Shown piece after piece: positions 36,243 through 45,210 of a stretch of 64,000 bases of DNA; the first letter of the stretch is position 1, and each line of letters starts with the position of its first letter. The stretch is from positions 1 to 64,000 of the forward strand of contig DFLT01000014.1 of assembly GCA_002375465.1 (NCBI GenBank), written 5' to 3'. Both the position numbers and the translations under genes were made by a program. The stretch comes from Alphaproteobacteria bacterium UBA3612 (GTDB taxonomy: Bacteria > Pseudomonadota > Alphaproteobacteria > Sphingomonadales > Sphingomonadaceae). The notes beneath the pieces are model-generated. The model was not told the origin of the DNA. It did no database searches and saw only the letters and a program-made list of their open reading frames with translations.

Positions 36243-38087
36243 ATGGCGCTACGCAATGTGGCCATCATCGCGCACGTCGATCATGGCAAGACCACCCTCG
36301 TCGATGAACTGTTCAAGCAGTCCGGCACCTTCCGCGAAAATCAGCGCGTCGAGGAACGCGCGATGGATTCGGGCGACCTGGAAAAGGAACGTGGCATCAC
36401 GATTCTGGCCAAGTGCACCAGCGTCGTCTGGACCGGCAATGCCGAGACCAATGAGGGCGGCGAGGCCATCCGCATCAACATCGTCGACACGCCGGGCCAC
36501 GCGGATTTCGGGGCCGAGGTAGAGCGCATCCTGTCCATGGTGGACGGCGTCATCCTGCTGGTCGACGCCGCCGAAGGGCCGATGCCGCAAACGAAATTCG
36601 TCACCAGCAAGGCGCTGGCGCTGGGCCTGAAGCCCATTGTCGTCGTCAACAAGATCGACCGCGGCGACGCGCGCCCGGCCGAAGTGCTGGACGAAGTGTT
36701 CGAGCTGTTCATGGCGTTGGAAGCGACCGACGAACAGCTGGACTTCCCGCACCTGTTCGCCTCTGGCCGCGGTGGGTTCGCCAATGAAGACCCCACCATC
36801 CATGAGGGCACGCTGGAACCGCTGTTCAAGCTGATCCGCGATCATGTTCCGGCCCCGGGCCTGGACATCGACGCCAAATTCTCGATGCTCGCAACGCTGC
36901 TGGACCGCGATAATTTCCTTGGCCGTATCCTGACCGGACGTATCGAATCGGGTACGCTGAAAACCGGCATGCCGATCAGGGCGATCGACGTGAACGGCAA
37001 AATCGTCGAGACCGGGCGCGCGACGAAGGTGTTCGCGTTTGATGGCCTGGACCGTGTCCCCGTGGATGAGGCGAAGGCGGGTGACATCGTCGCCATTGCC
37101 GGTCTGACCACCGCGACGGTTTCCAACACCATCGCCGATCCCGAAGTTTCCGCACCGCTGGACGCGCAGCCAATCGATCCGCCGACGCTGAGCATGACAT
37201 TTGCCGTCAATGACAGCCCCTTTGCCGGCAAGGATGGCGACAAGGTGCAGAGCCGTGTCATCCGCGAACGTCTGGAGCGCGAAGCGGAAGGCAATGTCGC
37301 CATTCGCATCACCGAATCGAACGAGCGCGACGCGTTCGAAGTGGCGGGGCGCGGCGAATTGCAGCTGGGCGTCCTGATCGAAACGATGCGCCGCGAAGGC
37401 TTCGAACTGTCCATCAGCCGTCCCCGCGTACTGTTCCGCGAAGGGCCGGAGGGGCGCGAAGAACCCTATGAAACCGTGGTCGTCGATGTTGACGATGAAT
37501 TTTCCGGTACGGTCGTCGAAAAAATGGCGCTGCGCAAAGCAGAGATGACCGACATGCGCCCGTCGGGCGGTGGCAAGACGCGCCTGACGTTCAGTGCGCC
37601 GTCGCGCGGCCTGATCGGCTATCATGGCGAATTCCTGTCCGACACGCGCGGCACCGGCATCATGAACCGCCTGTTCGAAAAATACGGCCCCTATAAGGGC
37701 CAGATTATCGGCCGTCCCGTCGGCGTCCTGATTTCGATGGAGCAGGGACAGGCAGTTCCCTATGCGCTTAACACGCTGGAGGAACGCGGCATTCTGTTCA
37801 TCGGCCCCGGTGAGGCGCTGTATCAGGGCATGGTCATCGGCGAGAATGCGAAGCCGCAGGACCTGGAGGTTAATCCGCTCAAGTCGAAGCAGCTGACCAA
37901 CTTCCGCGCCAGCGGCAAGGATGACGGCATTCGCCTGACCCCGCCGCGTCGTATGACGCTGGAACAGGCGATCGCCTATATCCAGAATGACGAGCTGGTC
38001 GAGGTAACGCCGAAGGCAATCCGTATTCGCAAGCGGCATCTGGATCCGCACGAGCGGAAGAAGGCGTCGCGCAAGGCTGAAGACTGA
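36243..38087 (+). CDS. typA: ribosome-associated GTPase TypA/BipA
   Basis: 614 residues. GTPase motifs are AHVDHGKTTL (G1), a switch region with RGITILAK, DTPGHADFG (G3) and NKIDRGDARP (G4). EF-G-like domains II, III and V follow, with MRREGFELSISRPRVLFREG and GLIGYHGEFLSDTRGTG typical of BipA, and the special C-terminal domain including QDLEVNPLKSKQLTNFRASG. TypA helps 50S assembly and stress or cold growth. It stands alone and ends before a strong terminator. A 618-codon frame on the opposite strand is a compositional shadow. Confidence 0.96.
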   Translation: MALRNVAIIAHVDHGKTTLVDELFKQSGTFRENQRVEERAMDSGDLEKERGITILAKCTSVVWTGNAETNEGGEAIRINIVDTPGHADFGAEVERILSMVDGVILLVDAAEGPMPQTKFVTSKALALGLKPIVVVNKIDRGDARPAEVLDEVFELFMALEATDEQLDFPHLFASGRGGFANEDPTIHEGTLEPLFKLIRDHVPAPGLDIDAKFSMLATLLDRDNFLGRILTGRIESGTLKTGMPIRAIDVNGKIVETGRATKVFAFDGLDRVPVDEAKAGDIVAIAGLTTATVSNTIADPEVSAPLDAQPIDPPTLSMTFAVNDSPFAGKDGDKVQSRVIRERLEREAEGNVAIRITESNERDAFEVAGRGELQLGVLIETMRREGFELSISRPRVLFREGPEGREEPYETVVVDVDDEFSGTVVEKMALRKAEMTDMRPSGGGKTRLTFSAPSRGLIGYHGEFLSDTRGTGIMNRLFEKYGPYKGQIIGRPVGVLISMEQGQAVPYALNTLEERGILFIGPGEALYQGMVIGENAKPQDLEVNPLKSKQLTNFRASGKDDGIRLTPPRRMTLEQAIAYIQNDELVEVTPKAIRIRKRHLDPHERKKASRKAED

Positions 38088-38125
38088 GCGTTCAAGGCGT
38101 CGCAAGCTCTGCGTGCGTGAATTGA

Positions 38126-38166
38126 AAAAGGGTAGAGCCAGATTTCTGATCCGGCTCTACCCTTTT
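38126..38166 (+). terminator. bidirectional rho-independent terminator
   Basis: aaaagggtagagcc (38126-38139) pairs perfectly with ggctctaccctttt (38153-38166) around 13 bases. The A run and T run serve typA on one strand and the PEP-CTERM gene on the other. Confidence 0.9.
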
Positions 38167-38208
38167 CTGTTCTCTGAAGCGGGTCACCCCCCTCAGGAGG
38201 GACAAGTC

Positions 38209-38739
38209 CTAGGCGTTCGTGGCCTTTTCGGCGGCCGATTTGCGCCGCCGTATCGCGACGGCGGTGAAGCCAAGGCCGCCAAGAAGAAGGCCAAGCGTCG
38301 CAGGTTCAGACACCTGCTCTCCGGGCATGATCTCGCTGATCGTGAGCGTACTTGCCCCCGATACGAGACTGGTCAGATTGAATGTGCCGGTCGAAAAGAC
38401 TGGTCCACCGGCGCCGCCGGTAAAGAGGTCGGGTCCGGCAAATTGAGTGAAACCAAGGTCTGGGGACTGGATATTCAGGCTTGCGATAACGCCCGTTCCA
38501 AAGCTGATATCGGCTGTGCCCGGCACACCGCCGAAAACGCCCGCAAAATCGTCAAAGAAAATCTGATCACCGATCAGCGTGCTGCTGTTCGCCCGGTCGG
38601 GAGTCGGCATGGAATCCAGAATAAAACTGGCCTGCCGCGATCCGGTCAGCTCGAATTGCAGGGGCGCAGCACTGGCAGGTGCCGTCAGGAGGAGCGCGGT
38701 TATCGCGGCACCGGAGGAGATGAGGGTCTTACAGATCAT
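38209..38739 (-). CDS. PEP-CTERM sorting-signal protein
   Basis: 176 residues. A signal peptide (cut near ASA-AP) is followed by a beta-rich, Gly/Thr-rich domain with no known catalytic motif. The C-terminus is SEPATLGLLLGGLGFTAVAI followed by RRRK: the Pro-Glu-Pro-type box (here S-E-P), one membrane helix and a basic tail. This is the PEP-CTERM signal recognised by exosortase, which fixes or releases such proteins at the envelope, often with exopolysaccharide. No exosortase gene is in this window. It converges on typA across the terminator. The body is unassigned. Confidence 0.8.
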   Translation of the reverse strand: MICKTLISSGAAITALLLTAPASAAPLQFELTGSRQASFILDSMPTPDRANSSTLIGDQIFFDDFAGVFGGVPGTADISFGTGVIASLNIQSPDLGFTQFAGPDLFTGGAGGPVFSTGTFNLTSLVSGASTLTISEIMPGEQVSEPATLGLLLGGLGFTAVAIRRRKSAAEKATNA

Positions 38740-38911
38740 AAAAATGGTCCAATATTGGGAACAGGGAAGAAACCCTTTCAGGTCGTTAATTATATACGGC
38801 CCCGAATGATCAGCGGTTTCGATTGCCTGCCGTAAGAGGGCCCCGCAAATTATCTGAGAGCAAGGATCGATGGCGTTGCGTTCCGGCGCCTGAGGCGCGA
38901 GAGGGCCGACC

Positions 38912-39475
38912 ATGGAAATATTCATCGCAATGAGCGCGCTCGCGCTTGCGCTCGCCATGGATGCGTTCGCCGTCGCGCTTGCGCAGGGGGCATCCGGCAG
39001 AACGGATAGCCTGACGGCGGTCCGCTTGGGTTTGGCATTTGGTGTGGCGCAGGCTGTCATGCCGCTGATCGGGTGGCTGCTGGGGACGGGTTTTGCGTCG
39101 CTGATCCAGACGTTGGATCATTGGATCGCGCTGGTCCTGCTCTCCTTCCTGGGATTGCGCATGATCCGTGAAGCGCTGACCCGTGACGAAGGGGAGGTGC
39201 CGCCAGCCCTTTCCGGCTGGACGCTGCTGACCGCTGCAATCGCCACGAGCATCGATGCGCTGGTTGCGGGAATTACCATTCCGACCTTGGGACTTCCCAT
39301 ACTCCTGACCTGCCTCGTCATTGGCATTGCCACCACGGTGCTTTGCGCCATTGGTGTGCGGGTAGGCGGACTGATGGGCGCACGTCTGGGCACGCCTGCG
39401 GAATTATTTGGCGGGGCGGTGCTTATTCTCCTCGGCCTCGATATTTTTATTCGCCACCAGTTTTTCGGGGGATGA
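38912..39475 (+). CDS. mntP: manganese efflux pump MntP
   Basis: 187 residues, six membrane helices in two repeats. Each repeat has the acidic signature of the family: ALAMDAFAVALAQGA with D17 in the first helix, and TSIDALVAGI in the fourth. FGVAQAVMPLIGWLLG is also typical. MntP exports Mn2+ from the cytoplasm. The 172 bases upstream do not convincingly form the Mn riboswitch that controls mntP in other bacteria. It is divergent from the PEP-CTERM gene and convergent with gabD. Confidence 0.92.
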   Translation: MEIFIAMSALALALAMDAFAVALAQGASGRTDSLTAVRLGLAFGVAQAVMPLIGWLLGTGFASLIQTLDHWIALVLLSFLGLRMIREALTRDEGEVPPALSGWTLLTAAIATSIDALVAGITIPTLGLPILLTCLVIGIATTVLCAIGVRVGGLMGARLGTPAELFGGAVLILLGLDIFIRHQFFGG

Positions 39476-39516
39476 CCCCTCAGGTCGAGCGCTGTTCGAA
39501 TGCCTGATCGGGCCTG

Positions 39517-40983
39517 TCAGGAGGCAGGTTCGACCCCGCCAATGCAAAGATATTTGATCTCCAGATAATCCTCGATACCGTATTTTGAGCCCTCACGGCC
39601 CAGGCCGGACTGCTTGACACCGCCGAAGGGCGCGACCTCGGTAGAAATAATGCCGGTATTGTGGCCGACGATGCCATATTCCAGTGCCTCTGCGACCCGG
39701 AAAATTCGCGCATAATCTCGCGCGTAAAAATAGGCGGCGAGGCCGAAAACGGTGTCGTTGGCCAGTCGGATTCCGTCCTCCTCCGTCTTGAAGCGGAATA
39801 CCGGGGCGAGCGGGCCGAATGTTTCCTCGTGACTGACGATTGCGTCCGTCGGCACGTCAGCCAGGAGAGTGGGTGAGTAGAACAGGTCGCCCTTGTCAGA
39901 CGGACCGCCCTCCACGACGACGCGCGCGCCCTTCTTTACTGCGTCTGCCTTGTGCGCCTTCACCTTTTCCAGACCATCGGCATCGATCAACGGGCCGATG
40001 TCCGTCCCCTCCGTCATGCCGTCGCCGACTGTCAGGTCTCGGACCGCGCGTTCGAAACGCTCGATGAACGCGTCGTAGATGCCATCCTGAACGTAAATGC
40101 GGTTGGCGCAGACGCATGTTTGACCGGCATTGCGGAACTTACAGGAAATGGCGCCCTCGACGGCGGCATCCAGATCGGCGTCGTCGAACACCAGGAAGGG
40201 CGCATTGCCCCCCAGTTCCAGACTGATCTTCATGATGTTACCGGCGCACTGTTCGTACAGTTTTCGGCCGATTTCGGTCGATCCGGTAAAGGACAGTTTC
40301 CGAACGGCAAAATTGCTGGTCAGCTCTCCGGCGATCTCTCCGGCACTGCCGGTCAGGCAGGACAGCAGCCCCTTTGGGATGCCAGCCTCCTCCGCAAGCA
40401 CGCAGAGGGCGAAGGCGCTGAGCGGCGTGGCGGTGGCGGGCTTTATGACCATGCCGCAGCCAGCGGCGAGGGCGGGACCGCATTTGCGGGTGATCATCGC
40501 GGCGGGGAAGTTCCACGGGGTGATGGCGGCACAGACGCCGATGGGCTGCTTCATCACGAGAAGGCGCTTGTCCGGCTGATGCCCCGGGATCATGTCGCCA
40601 TAAACGCGCTTTGCCTCTTCCCCGAACCATTCGATAAAGCTGGCGGCATAGGCGATCTCGCCGCGTGATTCCGCCAGCGGCTTGCCCTGCTCGGCGGTCA
40701 TCAGATGCGCGAGATCCTCCTGATGCTCCATCATCAGATCGGCCCATTTCCGCATGACACCGGCGCGATCCTTTGCTGTTCGGGCGGCCCAGGGCCCCAT
40801 CGCCCTTTGCGCGGCGTCTATCGCCTTTCGGGTCTCGGCAGCGCCCATTTTCGGGACGTTGGCGATCGTTTCGCCCGTGGCGGGATTGGTAACTGCTATG
40901 CGTTCATCCGCGCCCGTCCATTCGCCGGCAAGGTAGCAGTCCTCGCGAAGAAGATCCGGTCGGGAAAGGTTGAGTTTCGTCAT
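39517..40983 (-). CDS. gabD: succinate-semialdehyde dehydrogenase
   Basis: 488 residues from the ATG at 40983. The aldehyde dehydrogenase fold shows ITPWNFPAAMITRKCGPALA, FTGSTEIGRKL, the general base in LELGGNAPF and the nucleophile in FRNAGQTCVCANR. The overall pattern matches the GabD group, which oxidises succinate semialdehyde to succinate with NAD(P). Related substrates such as glutarate semialdehyde are possible. No gabT lies beside it. It is divergent from the TonB receptor across 306 bases. Confidence 0.88.
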   Translation of the reverse strand: MTKLNLSRPDLLREDCYLAGEWTGADERIAVTNPATGETIANVPKMGAAETRKAIDAAQRAMGPWAARTAKDRAGVMRKWADLMMEHQEDLAHLMTAEQGKPLAESRGEIAYAASFIEWFGEEAKRVYGDMIPGHQPDKRLLVMKQPIGVCAAITPWNFPAAMITRKCGPALAAGCGMVIKPATATPLSAFALCVLAEEAGIPKGLLSCLTGSAGEIAGELTSNFAVRKLSFTGSTEIGRKLYEQCAGNIMKISLELGGNAPFLVFDDADLDAAVEGAISCKFRNAGQTCVCANRIYVQDGIYDAFIERFERAVRDLTVGDGMTEGTDIGPLIDADGLEKVKAHKADAVKKGARVVVEGGPSDKGDLFYSPTLLADVPTDAIVSHEETFGPLAPVFRFKTEEDGIRLANDTVFGLAAYFYARDYARIFRVAEALEYGIVGHNTGIISTEVAPFGGVKQSGLGREGSKYGIEDYLEIKYLCIGGVEPAS

Positions 40984-41109
40984 GGAAGGGCCTCGCTTTC
41001 CCCTTGCATACGCATGTGGGGCCTTCATGGTTGCCGACGAATGATACGAAGGGGCCAGGCACAAGGTCCCATCACGTTCGATAAGACACAATGCACACCA
41101 GTCAGGTTA

Positions 41110-41125
41110 TTCTCTCATAAGAGAA
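41110..41125. promoter_or_regulatory. palindrome 1 upstream of the TonB receptor
   Basis: TTCTCTCATAAGAGAA consists of 6-base perfect arms around CATA. It could be an operator or a small hairpin. Its position 165 bases before the start favours regulation. Confidence 0.35.
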
Positions 41126-41159
41126 ATCCGCCGAAAAAGACTCAAATAGAAATTTTTTC

Positions 41160-41183
41160 TAGACTTACACAGCATACAGTCTA
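41160..41183. promoter_or_regulatory. palindrome 2 upstream of the TonB receptor
   Basis: TAGACT (41160-41165) and AGTCTA (41178-41183) form an inverted repeat with a 12-base spacer. The 18-base centre spacing, about two helical turns, suits a dimeric regulator. It lies about 107 bases before the receptor start. Confidence 0.4.
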
Positions 41184-41289
41184 CGTTTGCGGGACGCGCT
41201 CTTGCATGAGGGCCACCAAAAATGGTGGAGCAGAGTGTCCAGGCGATAGGACCGGGGATCCTATTCGTAAGCACAGGAGGGGGAATTAG

Positions 41290-44025
41290 ATGTTTTTCAC
41301 GTCAAAAATGAGTCGTGCCGATTTTTCCGGCGGAAGTGTTCTGGCGCTTGGTGTCGCCATCCTGACCGTATCGGTGCCAGCCGTTGCCCAGACGGATGCG
41401 GGATCGGATACGCCCGAAGAAATCGTCATTACGGGGTCTCGAATCGTCAGTTCCGGCTTTGACGCCCCCACGCCGATGACGGTCGTGGGCGAGGATGAGT
41501 TGCGACAGGCGGGCCGGACAGATATTTCCGAGACTCTTGCCGACTTACCGCAATTCCGCAGAACGCAAAGTGCGACGTCGACCAATACGGTTACGTCTTC
41601 CGGTCAGTCGCCCGCTGATTTGCGTGGTCTGGGAAATGCGCGCACTCTCGTGCTGATCAACAGCCGACGCTATGTCAGTTCGAACGATTTGCAGACGGTT
41701 CCTTATTCTCTGGTCAAGAATATCGAAATCGTGACAGGCGGCGCCTCTGCTGCTTACGGTTCGGGTGCAGTTGCTGGCGTCGTCAATCTTATTCTGGATG
41801 ATGAACTGGAAGGATTCGAGCTCGGCGCTCAGACAGGCATTTCTTCTCGCGGCGATGGCAAGAAGTCGTTGTTTGAAGCATCGGCTGGTCTGAACTTCGC
41901 AGATGGTCGCGGTCATTTTATGATTGGTGGTGACTATTTGAAGGATGAGGGCGTTATTCCAGGCAATGCCCGTCCCCTTATAGGGTCGGCGCTTTTCTTT
42001 CCTGGTGAGGATGGACAACTTTATCCCACCGCCGATGTTCGCGATGCCGTCCGAAACGAAACGGGCCTGATCAATACCGGCGTCTTGGCAGGCCAGACGT
42101 TCAACAATGATGGCACGCTGCGTCCCTTTCAATACGGCATTCGCCGCCCGGGCGCGCCCACGCTGATGCAGGGCGGGGAAGGTTATAATATCGACCAGTT
42201 CAGGTCGCTGTCCGCACCGATCGAACGTGCGAACGTCTTTGGCCGGGTCAGTTATGAGGTTTCCGACAATTTGGAAATCTGGGCGGAAATGGGCTTCAAT
42301 GAAGTGTCCGACCGGCGCGTTTATTTCCCCGATCTGGCGATCAATCAAATTACGGTATCGGCCACCAACCCCTATCTGAATCAAAATATTCGGTCCCAGC
42401 TTGCCGCCGCCGGAGAAACGGAATTCACCTTTGGCCGTGCGGTTACCGACGTATCGTTGACCGAGTATGATTTCACCCGCCAGACTTTCCAGGGAACCGT
42501 GGGATTGGACGGGAACTTCGCTGACGGCACCTGGCGCTACAATGTTTACTACAGCCATGGTGAGCAGGAGCAGGATCAGACGCTGATCGGTCTAACGCTG
42601 CGCGAGAATTTTTTCAGCGCAGTGGACGCGGTGCGTGACCCCATTTCGGGGGAGATCGTGTGCAGGGTGGCATTGACGAATCCGGGCACCGATTGCCGTC
42701 CGCTCAACCTGTTCGGATCGGGCAATGCGACGGCTGCCGCTCAGGATTACGTCACCGACAATTGGAACGCGGTTACTACGAACTGGCTTGATAGTGCGGG
42801 CGCATCGGTAAGCGGTGATTTGTTCAATCTGTGGGATGAGCCGGTCGCGTTCGCCGCTGGTGTGGAATATCGCGAAGAGTCGTTCGAGACATTGTACGAT
42901 GCGAATTCCCTGGCGGGCAACTTCACGACAATTAATGGCGTGAATATTGAAAAGACCGGCAATAATGTGAAGGAGGGCTTTGTCGAAGTCGCCGCTCCTA
43001 TTCTTGTCGGCCTTCCCTTTGCGCAAAGGGTTACCTTGAATGGTGCCGCACGTGTCTCGGATTATAGTACGAGCGGATCAATCTGGTCGTGGAAAGTCGG
43101 GGGTGTCTGGGAGGTCAGCGATGACATAAAGTTTCGCGCAACTCGCTCGCGGGACATCCGCGCTGCCTCGTTAAACGAACTGTTCAGCAATCAATCAACA
43201 TTCTTCACCAACGTCGTCGACGAAGGGCAGGGTGACAAGCCAACCAGGCAAATCATTCTCTACACGGGTGGTAATCCGGATCTTGCCCCGGAGATCGCCA
43301 ACACATTGACTGCTGGCGTCGTGTTAACGCCGCAATTCATGCCTGGATTTGCCTTTTCGGTCGATTATTACGACATCGAAATTGAGGATGTGATCACGAC
43401 GCTGAATGCGCAGCAGATCGTGAACAGCTGCTATTTGCAGGGTAATGATGCTGCGTGCGCGCAAATCAGCAGAGGCAGCTCAGGCGATATTTCTGAAATT
43501 ACAGCGACATTTATCAATGTGGCTGAATTCAAGAATACCGGCCTGGATTTTGAAGCTTCGTATCGCACAAGCACGGACGGTGTCGGGATCCCGGGGCAGC
43601 TCGATCTGCGTGCCCTCGCCAATTATGTCGACCGCCTGGAAACCGATAATGGTATCATCACAATTGACGGATCGGGATTCCTGGGTTCGCAGGCACCATT
43701 CCTGGCGCCGAAATGGCGGGGCACGCTGACAGCGACCTTTGAATCTGATCATATCGGCCTTGATACCCGGGTCCGCTATATCGATGGCGGCGGCTATGCT
43801 CCGGCCGAAGTGCTGGCCAATATCGGCGACAATGATATTTCCAGCCGTACCTATGTCGATCTGGGGGTGCGGGCTTATGTGCCGTTCGGCGACGGTGACC
43901 GCTTTACGGTGTTCGGGAATGTGCAGAACCTGTTCGACAGGGATCCGCCGCTGGCTGCGGTCAGCTCTGCCTATTTTGACTTGATCGGGCGCTATTACAC
44001 GTTCGGTGTAAGGGCTAATTTCTGA
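41290..44025 (+). CDS. TonB-dependent outer-membrane receptor
   Basis: 911 residues. A signal peptide (cut near AVA-QT) is followed by a TonB box and plug start, PEEIVITGSRIV (42-53). The plug holds RTLVLINSRRYV and EIVTGGASAAYGSGAVAGVV. A 22-strand barrel follows, ending in YYTFGVRANF with a terminal Phe. The sequence groups with the large sphingomonad receptors whose ligands (siderophores, sugars, peptides) cannot be told apart by sequence. No signal-transfer domain and no adjacent transporter or sigma factor is seen. AGGAGGG gives a strong ribosome site. Confidence 0.93.
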   Translation: MFFTSKMSRADFSGGSVLALGVAILTVSVPAVAQTDAGSDTPEEIVITGSRIVSSGFDAPTPMTVVGEDELRQAGRTDISETLADLPQFRRTQSATSTNTVTSSGQSPADLRGLGNARTLVLINSRRYVSSNDLQTVPYSLVKNIEIVTGGASAAYGSGAVAGVVNLILDDELEGFELGAQTGISSRGDGKKSLFEASAGLNFADGRGHFMIGGDYLKDEGVIPGNARPLIGSALFFPGEDGQLYPTADVRDAVRNETGLINTGVLAGQTFNNDGTLRPFQYGIRRPGAPTLMQGGEGYNIDQFRSLSAPIERANVFGRVSYEVSDNLEIWAEMGFNEVSDRRVYFPDLAINQITVSATNPYLNQNIRSQLAAAGETEFTFGRAVTDVSLTEYDFTRQTFQGTVGLDGNFADGTWRYNVYYSHGEQEQDQTLIGLTLRENFFSAVDAVRDPISGEIVCRVALTNPGTDCRPLNLFGSGNATAAAQDYVTDNWNAVTTNWLDSAGASVSGDLFNLWDEPVAFAAGVEYREESFETLYDANSLAGNFTTINGVNIEKTGNNVKEGFVEVAAPILVGLPFAQRVTLNGAARVSDYSTSGSIWSWKVGGVWEVSDDIKFRATRSRDIRAASLNELFSNQSTFFTNVVDEGQGDKPTRQIILYTGGNPDLAPEIANTLTAGVVLTPQFMPGFAFSVDYYDIEIEDVITTLNAQQIVNSCYLQGNDAACAQISRGSSGDISEITATFINVAEFKNTGLDFEASYRTSTDGVGIPGQLDLRALANYVDRLETDNGIITIDGSGFLGSQAPFLAPKWRGTLTATFESDHIGLDTRVRYIDGGGYAPAEVLANIGDNDISSRTYVDLGVRAYVPFGDGDRFTVFGNVQNLFDRDPPLAAVSSAYFDLIGRYYTFGVRANF

Positions 44026-44032
44026 GATTCCG

Positions 44033-44070
44033 CTGCGTTGCCGGTTGGCTAGACCATGCCGGCAACGCAG
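44033..44070 (+). terminator. hairpin after the TonB receptor
   Basis: ctgcgttgccgg (44033-44044) and ccggcaacgcag (44059-44070) form a perfect 12-base stem with a 14-base loop, eight bases after the receptor stop and ten bases before the end of the convergent gene. There is no T run, but the stem is very stable and probably serves both genes. Confidence 0.65.
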
Positions 44071-44079
44071 TGCACCCGT

Positions 44080-44535
44080 CTAATCGCGGGCGGGGACTAC
44101 GCCCAGATCGCCGGATACGATGTGCCAATCGCCGGTTCCATCGACGGGGCGACGAAGTCTGTAGATACCGTCATATGAGCGGCCTGTGCCGTCGCTCAGC
44201 AGGTCGTCCACTTCGACACCAACCGAGACTGTCGCGACGCCGTTGCTGACCGAGGGGGAAGAAATGCGGCCAATTTCAACTGCGGTGAGCTCGGTGTCGG
44301 TAAATCCGCTTTTGAAGCGTTCGAAGGCTTCGGTGTCTTCCTCCGGCTCCTGCCCCCATAATTGCCATGCGGTTGCATAGTCGCGGCTGGAAATGGCGGC
44401 GTAATATGCCTCTACGACCGCACCGGGGCCTGTCGAAGCGGCCCTGACCGCTTCATCCGTTGGCTCGGCGCCGGGCTCCTGAGCGGAGCAGGCGGCCAGC
44501 AGCGTGAGGGCAGGCAGGAAAAACCGCGCGTTCAT
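44080..44535 (-). CDS. small lipoprotein, NTF2-like
   Basis: 151 residues. The signal ends in the lipobox LLAACS, so the protein is lipid-anchored. The mature part has a linker, then VVEAYYAAISSRDYATAWQL, a helix seen in NTF2-like and DUF4878-like folds, and beta strands ending in GDWHIVSGDLG. Function unknown. It lies three bases after the small membrane protein gene on the same strand, so the two are likely one unit. Confidence 0.7.
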   Translation of the reverse strand: MNARFFLPALTLLAACSAQEPGAEPTDEAVRAASTGPGAVVEAYYAAISSRDYATAWQLWGQEPEEDTEAFERFKSGFTDTELTAVEIGRISSPSVSNGVATVSVGVEVDDLLSDGTGRSYDGIYRLRRPVDGTGDWHIVSGDLGVVPARD

Positions 44536-44538
44536 GTT

Positions 44539-44760
44539 TCAGAGGATGCCCCCGCCGAGCGAAAGGCGCAAGGCCGCCAGAATCAGGACGAAAATATTGA
44601 GGTTCCTGCCGGCATTGGAACTGGACATCGCGCCTATCGCGCCACCCAGCGCCGCAATGGGAAGGGCGAGCCAATTGACGATGCCGATGAAGGGGAACAG
44701 GCCCAGAATGGCAACAGATAGAGCGACCAGACCGAGCAGGATCGATACCATATTCAACAT
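44539..44760 (-). CDS. small two-to-three-helix membrane protein
   Basis: 73 residues from the ATG at 44760, chosen because GGAG lies nine bases upstream; ATG at 44775 is the alternative. Two hydrophobic stretches (SILLGLVALSVAILGLFPF and the Gly/Ala-rich LALPIAALGGAIGAM) are followed by a shorter third one. Similar small proteins of unknown role are common in sphingomonads. It ends in GGGIL and is followed by the lipoprotein gene after three bases. Confidence 0.6.
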   Translation of the reverse strand: MLNMVSILLGLVALSVAILGLFPFIGIVNWLALPIAALGGAIGAMSSSNAGRNLNIFVLILAALRLSLGGGIL

Positions 44761-44830
44761 AATAGTCGGCTCCATGCTGTATTGGCTGTGCAATACACTT
44801 ATTTAGACGTCGGTGGGGAGGTTGCAAGGC

Positions 44831-45199
44831 ATGAATATGTTTATGGACGCCGACCAGCTTCATGCGTTTTTGGTCGCCGCAGCGCGTGCACGGCAACCGG
44901 TGACCTATTCCGAGACGCTGGCTAGTCAGGGTTACGCCTTCACACGGCCGAAGATGCGCGCGCTTTGCGTCTTGCTTGGTGACATGGACGCCGGAGGACG
45001 CGCACGAGGAGAGCCGGAGCTGGCCGTGTTGGTGGTACGGCAATCCGACGGTCTGCCGGGGCAGGGGTGGTGGACATCCGGCGGCGCAGAGGGACATGCG
45101 GGGCCGTGGGAAGGGCCGGCGGCCAAGCGGCATGTGAAGCGCCTGCAGAAACGTGCGTTTGACTATTGGGCGTCGCGCGCGTCCTCCACCAGCGCCTGA
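44831..45199 (+). CDS. conserved-looking hypothetical protein
   Basis: 122 residues from the ATG at 44831, with GGGGAG upstream; a GTG at 44813 is an alternative. No signal or membrane segment. Recognisable blocks are ARQPVTYSETLASQGYAFTR, MRALCVLLGDMD, ELAVLVVRQSDGLPGQGWW and a basic helical end (KRHVKRLQKRAFDYW). I have the impression of a family found in sphingomonads but know no function. Trp- and Gly-rich parts suggest a compact cytoplasmic domain. It converges on the zinc metallopeptidase. Confidence 0.6.
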   Translation: MNMFMDADQLHAFLVAAARARQPVTYSETLASQGYAFTRPKMRALCVLLGDMDAGGRARGEPELAVLVVRQSDGLPGQGWWTSGGAEGHAGPWEGPAAKRHVKRLQKRAFDYWASRASSTSA

Positions 45200-45210
45200 C
45201 AGGCCGTTCC

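Larger units (their letters stand above)
40984..41289. other. divergent promoter region of gabD and the TonB receptor
   Basis: 306 bases without a gene. The receptor side is clearly A/T-richer and carries two perfect palindromes (see separate entries). AGGAGGG near 41277 is the ribosome site of the receptor. I could not fix -35 and -10 boxes. Confidence 0.5.

Noticed and set aside
36249..38105. 618-codon frame on the strand opposite typA
   Set aside because: It mirrors a certain gene almost end to end, has no recognisable domain, and long antisense frames are expected from high-GC codon use.
38740..38911. yybP-ykoY manganese riboswitch before mntP
   Set aside because: Expected from other bacteria, but I could not find the conserved loops in a consistent fold; a covariance search would decide.
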